Source: a virus
Virus record (IMG/VR): IMGVR_UViG_3300020442_000008
Span: 62,001 to 126,000 of that record
Strand: one strand, 5' to 3'
Length of the DNA: 64,000 nt
Shown: piece by piece, positions 19,278 to 30,300 of the stretch
Numbering within the stretch: position 1 is the stretch's first letter
Layout of the letters: each line of letters starts with the position of its first letter
Translations under genes and position numbers: made by a program
The notes under the pieces: model-generated
Told to the model about the DNA's origin: nothing
Databases searched by the model: none
The model's input: only the letters and a program-made list of their open reading frames with translations

Positions 19278-20804
19278 TTATCCAATTTTTTGATGAACAA
19301 TAATGGTTTCCGGATAATTAGATTCTAGGAAATAAAGCGGGAGTTTCGCATCTTTTGCTTGAGATAGGTTTGAAATCAATTTTATATCCTTGAGTTGATT
19401 GGGTTCTTCGTCTGGATAAAATATAGGGAATCCTACAGCGCTTTGAGCAAAGGAGTGAATTGCCACATCAAAGCTTAAAAACTCTTGGTTCCCAGATCTG
19501 ACGGATTCAGAAATTAATCTAATCGCCCCATCAAGAAGATATTTCAGCTTGGTTCCGGTTTTATATACCGCAACACCGTTTAAATGTCCAGACCACGGCT
19601 GTATAGAGCCTAGCGGAGAAAGACAGCCTTTTGGTCTAGAGCCTGCAATGGTAAAATCATTATCGCAATATTCAATAAAAGGATCTAACCATTTTTCTTT
19701 AATATTCCTGGTGTCGGTTTCTAGCATAAGTATATTTTTATAATCCCCATGCTTTCCTTCGAGAATGTTGAACATTGCTTCAAAGAATAATTTATTAGGT
19801 CCAGAAGAAAAGCCTAAAATAGGAACATAATTATTTTCTTCTTTAAATTTTCTCTGATCCGACCCAGGTAATATATAGATATCCTCTTTTGGATCTATTT
19901 CCGCAGAGAAGAAACATATAGAATTAATATTTTTATGATATTGAAAGTATTTGCTTTTTTCATCTATTATTTCTTTATTTGTATAAACTATAATATCTAC
20001 TGCATGATTGTCTGAGGCGGTTGATGAAAAATATCTAGAAAACAACTTATATAGCCTTCCATCTTTTATTTCTGCTTCGGTTGTTAATATTAATAATAAT
20101 AATTTGTTTGAGAATGTTTTTTTAAGCCGATCTCCAGGCTTCTCCCAGAATTTGTATTCTGGAGATTTTAGGATCGCCGCCTCCTCTTCTCTGTCGAGCT
20201 TTTCGCTTGATTTAAAGAAAAAGTTCTCAGTCTTTTTTACTGCTTGAAATCTTTTATGGGCAATGGGATGGTTAACTCTTTTATCTTTGCAATTCTCTAT
20301 ATACTTCGGTAATGTACAGGGGATTGTATTAGATTCTGGCATGTTATTAATAAGTTTTTGCGCCCCAGATTTATTTATAATATAACAGACGCTTCCTTCA
20401 TGGTATATGCTGGCAAGATCTATGTAGTCCGAATCTATTTTGAGTGGAGAATTTAATAAACCAAATAGATCTGTGACCGAATGATAGTTTTCTGCGATAA
20501 TGTAAAACTCCTCTTCTGATTTGTAAAGCTGATTCCATAGAAAAAAATGAGTCAAAAATCTACCATATTCCGCAGGTTTCGCTGAGAAGCTTATATTATC
20601 CTCTTGTGTTACTGGATTTAACTTTATCGAGAAGGAGCCTGAGTGGTCATAGTCTGAAAAAGTACAGAACTGCTCGAAAATCTCAAATTTTGATTTAAAA
20701 ACTGGATCGACAAGTAGCGTGTTTCTTATCTCTGATATCCCTTCTTCACGGGATTCAATGTCTGAATGATTGATATAAATTATTTTAAATTTGTTAGTTT
20801 CCAT
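19278..20804 (-). CDS. two-domain glycosyltransferase-like protein
   Basis: 508 residues. The N-terminal half (KIIYINHSDIESREEGISEI, then AEYGRFLTHFFLWNQLYKSE and FYIIAENYHSV) resembles GT25/LPS-type glycosyltransferases, in which a YINL-type start and an ExYxR-type segment are typical. The C-terminal half is a second module with MLETDTRNIKEKWLDPFIEY, a plausible metal/nucleotide motif, and a SGHLNGVAVY segment. Bifunctional polymerising enzymes have such layouts. Acceptor unknown. Confidence 0.65.
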   Translation of the reverse strand: METNKFKIIYINHSDIESREEGISEIRNTLLVDPVFKSKFEIFEQFCTFSDYDHSGSFSIKLNPVTQEDNISFSAKPAEYGRFLTHFFLWNQLYKSEEEFYIIAENYHSVTDLFGLLNSPLKIDSDYIDLASIYHEGSVCYIINKSGAQKLINNMPESNTIPCTLPKYIENCKDKRVNHPIAHKRFQAVKKTENFFFKSSEKLDREEEAAILKSPEYKFWEKPGDRLKKTFSNKLLLLILTTEAEIKDGRLYKLFSRYFSSTASDNHAVDIIVYTNKEIIDEKSKYFQYHKNINSICFFSAEIDPKEDIYILPGSDQRKFKEENNYVPILGFSSGPNKLFFEAMFNILEGKHGDYKNILMLETDTRNIKEKWLDPFIEYCDNDFTIAGSRPKGCLSPLGSIQPWSGHLNGVAVYKTGTKLKYLLDGAIRLISESVRSGNQEFLSFDVAIHSFAQSAVGFPIFYPDEEPNQLKDIKLISNLSQAKDAKLPLYFLESNYPETIIVHQKIG

Positions 20805-20830
20805 TTATTAATGTTTAAGGTTATATATTC

Positions 20831-20877
20831 TACACGTTGTTGCGTTTTTTGCAAGTAAAAAATATTATATAAGTGTA
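20831..20877. promoter_or_regulatory. divergent GTGTA boxes
   Basis: GTGTA on the - strand at 20831-20835 (26 nt from the ATG at 20804) and on the + strand at 20873-20877 (21 nt from 20899). The region separates the sugar cassette from the virion genes. Confidence 0.4.
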
Positions 20878-20898
20878 ATTTTATTAAAGGTTTAAGGA

Positions 20899-21390
20899 AT
20901 GTACGATTTAGATAATTTAGCTACAGATAAAAAGCAGGGCTATATCAGGGCTTTGTCTCATTCAGATATCAATATGTTAATGACTGATTTGATCGATGAA
21001 GATAAATTTTTTGCTCAGTCGAATAAGTACATTTCTCACCTTGATATGATCGCTAAAACAGTGATGCATTCTGAGGTTGGTTACAGTATAATTGATCCTG
21101 ATGGAAATTTTTGTTCCGCTTTCGGGGTGATTCCTCTAGAAAAAGCTGATACAGCACTCATATGGTTGTTGAGTTGTAATAATTACAAGAAAAATTATAA
21201 TAAAATACATGTTGCGAAAAGATTGTTAGATTTATCCAATAAAGTTCTTGATGAAGTGAATAAAAAATACAAATATATACTGTGTCATATAGAGAAAAAT
21301 AATTTCATTGCTGCTCGAAGAACTAAGCTTATGGGGTTCAAGAAATCAAAGGAGTTGGATTTTGTAGACGAGTACATAAGGGAAGTGTAG
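20899..21390 (+). CDS. GNAT-like acetyltransferase / internal-virion-type protein
   Basis: 163 residues. YSIIDPDGNFCSAFGVIPLE, then CHIEKNNFIAARRTKLMGFK, matches the C-terminal half of a GNAT fold (phosphate-loop Arg/Gly region and the x-K-x-GF end). Similar proteins precede virion genes in T7-like phages (gp13). It ends one base before the giant ORF, so both are probably one transcript. Enzymatic activity not established. Confidence 0.6.
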   Translation: MYDLDNLATDKKQGYIRALSHSDINMLMTDLIDEDKFFAQSNKYISHLDMIAKTVMHSEVGYSIIDPDGNFCSAFGVIPLEKADTALIWLLSCNNYKKNYNKIHVAKRLLDLSNKVLDEVNKKYKYILCHIEKNNFIAARRTKLMGFKKSKELDFVDEYIREV

Positions 21391-21391
21391 C

Positions 21392-24300
21392 ATGGGAGGT
21401 AGTGGTTATCAAATTCACGGCTTACCCGGCGGTTATGCTCCCGCAATTTCCGAAAAAGGGGTTGATATATATGGTGGACCTAGAGGTTCTTTAGCGGGCA
21501 CTCTGCCGTCTTGGATTGCATGGTGGACCACTGGCTTCAGGTATCAGCCTGGGCATATTGTATATATGCCTGGCGTGTATGAGAGAGATTATAATGTGGC
21601 TGGGCAAGTTATAAACCAAGGATCTTTTTCTCCTGGACAGGCATACGACGATGGCAGAGGAAACCTGTCTTATAAAAGAGACGAGCTTGCTTGGGATCAA
21701 GATATCCAGGTACAAAGCCTTCAAGAAGGAGGAGATCTTACAGGAGGAAGCATGTCTAGGGGCGCCGGTTCAATCAAGTCTGAAGGGGCTAAGCAGTACT
21801 TTGAATATGGATCTCATACATTATGGGTTAAATTATTTGGAGGTCAGGATAATGCGGCGACAAACGACTCTTCATTAACAAAGGATGCAGATTTTTTTGA
21901 TGTAAACAAGCGGCGAAAAAACGGGTGGTATTGTTTTTACGAGCTAATGAGGGAAACAGATCCTATTGTTGGAGGAAACCTTGAAATCGCTTTTCCTGGA
22001 AATTATGATATACAAAGTAATCAGTGGGACAGTAATAAAAAAAGATATACAGTTAAAGTAAATAACCAAGAAACTTTAAAGGTTGTCTATGGTTCCTGGG
22101 GTGAAGATCTTTTTAGACAAATTCCTTGCGAACCAAATAGCGCTACAGAAATCGCAGTTTTTCACGATGAGACCATATTGAACATGTGTGATACTTTTGC
22201 TCTTCTAGCTTCAACTCTTGCAGCTAGCAAGCATTTAGTAAATTTTGTTGTATGTAAAAGTGTTCTTAGGTCACCTGGATCTTTAGGAGAAGATGAATCT
22301 GCAAGCCCTGTTGAGGTTGCAATTCTTCCGACCGATAAAATTACTATCGGAGGAAATGTTCTCAGAAGCCCTCAAAAGGTTGCCATTAGGGATACGGTTG
22401 ATAATAGTTTTGATAAGGATAGTAGTTTTTTTGAAAACGACAGCGGTTCAGATGAAGAAATAACGATGCTCTCTGCAGGTTACCCTGGAATTATGAATCC
22501 TGAGGCATTATTTCATGCCGCTCGAAACGCAGACGATTTTGATGCAAAAATAAGCGATATTGCCAAGGGTAATGTTGTAGGAAGTGACGTTATTGTGGGC
22601 GAGCAAATTCTAGCAGATTCTGAGCAATTATATTTAGATAAAATAAAATTTGGTAAAATGCCTGCTTACGATCCTAGATTTGGTGAAGCTGCAACTTCGT
22701 TAAATAGTTTTATAAGTTCTGTTTATAATTTTTCCCTACCCATGTCAACTAGTGCGAGCATTGATTTCTGGGAAGCAAATATATTATACAAAGTTGGCAA
22801 GGTTGTAAGGCTGTCTCCCAACGCAACCGAATATAATGCGGCAGAGGCGGAGAAAAACTTTAAAGATGTTGTCTGGGTTTGTAAAAAAGAGCATACATCT
22901 GGCGTTTTTGCTGGAGAAAAGTGTCCGCCTTTGGGAAGTGGTGGTTCTCGCTCTGTTCCCGAGGTTTTTGAAAACACCTATTGGAGAAGTTATGGAGTCT
23001 TGGCGAATCAACCAAATTCATCGCTTCTTCAGTTGAATGATTTATATAGAGATTCTGAAATATTTGTCCCCACAATTAATGTAACAAAAAGTGCTTCTGA
23101 AAATCTAAACCTTGGAGAAGCTGATTTTTCGCGAAGCTTACTGGGTTCTTCTAGGAGAATTAGAATGTCTGAAATGTCTGGAGGTTGCAGATTGTATGCG
23201 AGTTTAACCATTTCACCTGCCAAAAAATTTGACGTAAAATATTATCGAAAAAGAAATTCATGGGGAAGAAGAAGAACCGTATCTTTTAGATTTCCACCTC
23301 AGAGGTCCGATGCAGCTCAAGCAGACTTATGGTTGTATGCCAATAACTTCAGGAAGGATCATGCAGGATCTATAAATTTTGCAGTTACATTTGTTGAGCA
23401 TACTGGTTTTGTTTGGGCTCAGGCAAAAAGGAGAAGAGGTTCATTTTTTGGAGTTTTACTGGGAGTGGCTTTTGCGGTTGTTGGAATCCTTAATCCCGCT
23501 TTATTTCTTACTGCAGGTATGCAATGCGCTGCGTGGGGTTTTGGTGGCGGGCTTGCTTTAGGGGCTTTGGGTGGAGCGGTGGGATTAGGTATTGGTACTG
23601 CTCTAGGGGCAAGCGCTGAAGCGGTTTACGCAAACCTGGGAAAAGGGGTTGGTAGAAAAAAAGCTTTTACTAGGCAATCTTTTTCTAAAATCGTGAGTAA
23701 GGTTGCTGCTGATGCACCATCTTTGGACTATGTTCTTCAACGTGGTCAAAGCCCAGACAATGGAGTTGTTATAGGAAAAAATAGTAGTGATGTTGCGCAA
23801 GATATGTATGATAGCAGTAGTGATACTAAAAACGAAAATGATATAATTAGATTTAATTTTGGTAATCTTTATCCATATCTATATGAAAGCAAGCATAATA
23901 ATACAATTCATGTTACTGGAGAATATCAGTTTATGATCCAAGATTTGAATTCAGCGCAAACAATAAAGGTTGATTTTAAGTATGAAGAAATTAGCCGCAG
24001 AAGATCTAGGAATTTTAATGATTCCTTTGGTCAAACCTTTTCAGGTTACCCGCGAGGAACACCAGAAAGCCCGCATGCTAGTGCAAGCTCAACCCTTTAC
24101 AATGCATACGTAAGCGCAGCAAATGATATTATTAGCGGAAGCACAAGTTCTGGACAAAATCTTAAGTTAATTGCAACAAGAAATTATTTTAATTATCTAT
24201 TAATTGGCCAAGAAAATGTAAGAGACGCTAATGATCCCCTAAAAGCTTTAACGATGTGGTCTGTCGATTTGAGTAATGCTCAATTTAATGCTTTGATAGG

Positions 24301-27300
24301 TATGATGCAAACGGGTTTTAGGGATTTGGTGTTTTCTGGGGATGGCAGTTTCGCTGATCAGGATGGACTTAGTGATTATCATGAGTTTTATACAGAAAAC
24401 CCTCCTATTGCCGCTGCGGAGAATGAAGCTGCACCAGGTTACCAACTAGAAATAGAAAACAACAGTATCAAGGCTGTGATCAAGGATCCAGGTTTAGAAA
24501 CAGAGCGTAGGGTGGGAGTATTAACCAGTGTATCACAGACCCAAAGTTTGGATCGCGAAGAAGCAGAGGTGCTTGCGAAAGGTCTCGTTCCTGGGGAATT
24601 TAAATTAGGAAAAGAATTAAGTGAATCGACCCCTCAATATATAAATTTTTTAAACACTCCGTCTATTACTGATTCTATAAAGTGGGGGGATATTCAAAGC
24701 GGTATAAAGATTAATGGTGGTAGTGTTATTGAGCATGACTCTAAATTCTACTTCGTAAATTCTACTTTTATTAAGGGCAGTCAAAACTTGACTGATGTCG
24801 CAACTCTGGTTCCAGGCTCCTCGTCTAGTATATATACTGCAGACTCTTTCTCCCCAAGTTTGACACTCACTAAACAGTGGCAAAAAATGATTGAGTCCGA
24901 GTTTTACTTAGAGAGAGCAATAGATCGAAGCCCGACCTATTCTGTCGTGGGTAGAAAACTAGATTTTTCATTTATTGTTAAAGAAAGCGCGGATTCTTCA
25001 TTGATTAATTTATTCTTGTTTGGTTTTTCTGATTTTGTGCCGAGGTTCTCTATGAGTAATTTTAGAACTTATTTTGTAGATTCTGTGGCGACGATTAGTA
25101 TACAAAGGCCAATCAAAGATATCAGCGGCCAGTTGCTTGGAGAGGGTACGGCCAGTTGGTCTCAAGCAGATACAAAAGATACTCAAGACCACGTATTTAG
25201 ATTAAAAGAAGATATTCCTGACAAGGAAAATCCTAATATAGGAACCATTCCTGGCTTTAAGGATGAAACTTCTTGGGAATATATTGGAATGCCTCCTGAT
25301 TTATCGAATAATGCTTTTGATTGGTCGTTACCAGTATTAAATGAAATCAGTGAGTTTTCCGCAGGAGACGACCTGCTGACTGGATCCAGAACGCGTTCCA
25401 TAGGCTTTTTAACTTCTAATTCAGAAAGGTTTAGGCTTGTTTCTAGCGATACAATAGAAGACGTTTTGGCCAGATCTGATGCGAATTCTATTAATTTTCC
25501 ATGGATCAAAAGAGATTCACAAGAATCAGGCGGAACATATATATCTAAAACGGATCGGAATGGAGACTTGGTGCATCTTTTATGCCCATATAATTCAACT
25601 AATCAAGATCAATGGGGACCTAGTAATGTATCATCCGTATGGAAAAGCGTAATGAATTCAATAATCGGTGCATCAAATGTATCGCATTTACTAGATGCAT
25701 ACCTTACAAATGAATTAGATACTGCTCGCAGTTTTTCGGATGGCGCAGTAGATCTAACTCATATTCAATTTGTTATATCACCTGTAAGTGATATAATTTC
25801 CTCTCTTGAGGTTTGGGATGCAAGTAAGAATTACAATAATGGAGATGTCGTTGCCGTGCATCATACAAATTACCATTACGTAGATAAGTCTACAGGAAAC
25901 ATTAACTCACGAAGTAGTCAGTTTGGCAAGCTTTGGATGTTTGCAAAAGCAAGAAAAAATATAGTTGCAAATACAAACATTCCTTTGTTTGATGATAATG
26001 GAGATCCTGGAGCTGCTTTAGGAAAATCCACTTCAGAGCTTGCGACCATGGTTTTACCAATAGAAACAAAATACTGGGAATGTGCAACAGCGAGAGAGGG
26101 TACTGGTAAGGAGGCAGTGACTAGCGCTATTGGCTCTAAGAAGTTATCTAAATCTTACTACGGAACAGATTTGGATGTTAAAAGTTACGGCATCTCAATG
26201 GGTTCTCCAGACACTTACCAACAGAAGGACAGGGCGACGAAGACCACAGTCGCATACGTTCCTCAGCAAAGAATGATTTACAACAATAACGTAAACACCG
26301 ACTTTCAAAACGTTAATAATTTAATCTTTACCACAACTATATCTGAAGACGCCAAAATCGTAGGTAGACTTCCTGCGGAATCTATATTATATACAAACCA
26401 GGGAGGAACTTGGCCTGGTACAGTTGGGGATAAAGCTTCCACTTACTTATCTAGAGTTGATTGGGCGAACTTATATCCCGAGAATCAATTGATAAGCTTA
26501 TTTCTTCAAAGAACTGTAAATGCCGGAGCCAAATGGACAACCTGGCTAGACGCGTATGGTGAGTTGGCTTATGGAGAGCAAAATAAAGCCAAAGCATACG
26601 AGACGGTTACTTTTTCTCAAGGAGATGAATTTAATCAATTTCAAACGATTCCAAATGTAACACTTGGCGTTTCTAAAGACGACGGTACAACATTTTCTTC
26701 GTATGAAGCTTTTAGAAATTTTGACCCAAATTACCCCGTATTTCACAAGGGTTATACCGTACCTATTGGAATCAAAGCTTCAGTTACTAACACGGCAGGA
26801 TTGATCGTGAAGCCTTCGTCCACCGATGGCTCAAACCTTTATGGCTACGCCTCTTGTTTGGCTGGTCCTGGTGAAAGCATAGTAGGTGGGCAATACGGCA
26901 AAATTACATATGTTCACGAAGGTTCTGGCAGTGAAAATGTAAAAATTATGGATTCTTCAGGTAGTGTTATAAACAATGTGGAAATATCTGAAAGATTTCG
27001 ATCACTAGTGGCTGGAGATAAAAGCGGGGTAATAGGATATGGTCCAGAATGCTTAACTACTGAGTTCAATATTCATAGTATTTCTGGGATTGATATGGCC
27101 AATTTTACTTCAGCTTTGTCGGTTAAATTACCTGAAAAATGCGCAACTCGTGAAATTGCAGATTTATGTACGCAGAAGTGCGTACTGGTACTTGGAATAA
27201 GAGATGGAAACGATGGAACTACTCTAAATAGAACTAGATTTAAAAATTTTTATACTGGAAGTGGTATAAATTTTGAATTTGATAATTGGTTCGCAAGAAG

Positions 27301-30300
27301 AGATTCTAGTGGAAATTACAAGGATTCATTTGGAGAGTCCTGGCCAGATTCTATGAGGACACATGGCGAAGACGATGAAATCATAAAGGTTGTTTCCAAG
27401 CTGAATACAGTTTCAGAAGCGGTAACTGGACTTATTGATGTTTGTGGGGCAGGGGAAGCGGATTCTCATAAAGATAAAACGATAAAGTTGTCTGATACGG
27501 AAACTCATTATCATGGATTTGAGCAAGAGTTCTTGCCTTATGATGATATAGGCTTGGCGTATATAACTGAAATATTGAAGGGTGCTGGGCAATTTATCGG
27601 ATCGCAAGTCGGCGCAGGTTTTAATGCAAGTGGCACTTATATAGGTGGTTCAGGATTAACCCAGACAACCATGGCTACTGCAGAGTTTATGGCGATATCT
27701 CAGCCAGCATTTGAGGATGGGTTGATGCACGGAAAACCTCCTGGCTCGGATAAAATTTATTTTTATTCAAATTCAAATTATGATTTTAAACTTGATGTAT
27801 CAATTCCATCTCTTTTGTATAAAAAATATGTTAATAATGATGATCCTTCAGATGTGATTAATAAAAACTATTACGATACATTGTTTGATAGTAATTCTCC
27901 AGGAGGAGGAGATGCAAAAAATGATTTTTATGAAGAATACGTATTCTTGCCTGAATTTAAAATTTATTTAAATAATAATTTACAAAACACCTATAATCAG
28001 TCTAGTTCTGAATTTAGTGAAATAAATGGATATATAGGAAGATTTACTTTAAATAAAGCGAAATTAGGAAATCCTTCTAATAATAGTATTATTAAATTTA
28101 CTATTGATGACGGAATAACCTGTCCACATGGGGCTAATTTCAAAGAATTGAGTTTAACCGCCAAAGTTGTTCAGCCTCCGTCTTTTAGTGCAATGGAGAA
28201 TAATATCAATGGAAAGTTATATTATTATACAAACGATGATCATCTTTATTCTTTTGGCGTGGCTTTTCCGAATAGTAGCACCTTTGGTGGAAGAGTCGTT
28301 ATTAATGACGGCGTCTCAGGGGATCAATTTTTCGAATCATCCAGTGGAGCTCCGAATGTAGATTTCACTGGGCCTGGTGCTGGCTCAACGCAAGTAACTA
28401 TTACTGTAGATGATGGAATACCTTTTGGGTTCGGCAAGGCCAGAACGGGTGCAGCGGGACATAATTTAATTTACCCCTCTAATTTTGATCCTGTTCAGAT
28501 TTTTCCTGTTGCAAAAATTCCTGTTGGTGATATCTTTTTAACTTTGAGTACGACCGGAGATGGTTTTATAGCAAACAAGACAATCGGTACACCTCCAGAC
28601 ATAGAAGTTGTGGATATTATGAAGCAATATATTTATAATAAATATGACCACGAATACTCTGGACTCATTGCAAACATTCCCGCCTTTGCGGTTGATGATG
28701 TCACTGATCGAACGCATTTCGTGTCGAGCTCTTCAATTACAGGTGAAGCAGCGGGGTCTTCTACCCAATTAGCGCTCTATTTTAATCCGTTTTTCTTTTT
28801 TTCCGCGGGTCAGGGCCTAGTTACGTTAAAGGAAGATATGTTTCCAGAGGAGGAAGAGGGAATTCAGAATTTTACAATTCAAGACGGAACATTTTTAAGT
28901 TCACCCAAGTCTTCGGCGGTAGTGCAAATTCCGTATGTTAGAATAAATAGACCTCACGCAACGATTACTGGAATTGATTTTAGTGAAACTTTTAAACTTT
29001 GGAATGATTCACCATTGGTTGCATCTGGAGAATTCGAAATTGAAGGGCTTATTAGTTGCTCTGAATTTGCTAACATAAAGATCACAACTGATAGGGGCGA
29101 ATACAATCTTTCTGACGAAGATGGTTTGGAAAATCCTCCTGATGGTGGCTTTACAAATTTTAGGTGGAATTTTACTGATTACAATTTAGATTCTAGTATT
29201 AATGGCGAGGCGGATCTTATTGATGGATTGTATGTAACAATTTTAGATCGAAACCGAGGGACTAACGAAGGTACAGACACTTGGGAAACATATAATTATA
29301 CCACCTCAGAAACAATCGACTTGTTTCTTGATAGTAATGAATATAAAAGTAATTATGCAAGTGGAGACATCGTTACCACTGATCCGTTAAAGAGAATTAG
29401 GTTTAGCAAGAGCATTAGCGGAATTCCTCTTACCGTTCGAATACAGGACAATGTTTTGAAAGATAATGGAATCATTGAAACCAAGGATATCGAGCTACCT
29501 GGGCAGATGAGTGTTGCAAATATACCAATTTATAGCAAGCTTAAAAGTTTATTTAAGTATGAAGATCAGAGTGATAGCTTGATTAAAAATAGAATGGGTG
29601 GTCAGTTTAATATAGTTGACAAGGATTGGAATCCTGGATTTGCTTCGCTTGAAGACTTTCAAGTCCGAAGGTATTCTGCTGCAAATAGTGCTTTGCTTTA
29701 TTCTTCTTATACTGTATTAAGCTCTCTTCGAATTAATTATCATCATAGTGCAAATGTATCACGGACAAAAAATATTTTTGAAACCGGAAATAGGACAAGC
29801 TATGATGCACACGACGCTAGGATAGCTTATGATTCCGCAAGGCATGGTAATAATGAACCCAACGTATGGGCAGAGAATTCAGGCACCGAAGACTGGAGTC
29901 AATATTGCACCACTGCAATGTCAAATGGAGCGATCGATTTGTGTCCGAATGCTATGGGCGATTTAATTTGGTCAGATGATGCAAAATGGCTAAGGCATGA
30001 AGATGTCGACCCATCTTCCCCAACGTCGCCAGATGAAAGGGCTTATGACGATTTTGTAATTTGGCACCCTAAAGACCACAAGGGAGAAGATAACTGGGAA
30101 ATTGTTGGTAGGTCAGATAAAGATGATAATGATGAATCTTCCATGAGACTTCCTGATTGGGTGGGAGATGACGACGGTCTTGTTTCGTCAGATCAAGACT
30201 GGTTTTCTACAACAAGACTCATGGGGTGGCGTGTAACTTGCCCTCATTTGAGTTTTATAGGGAATTTGGCAAACTGCGCGCAGGATACAGAAAAGCGTTA

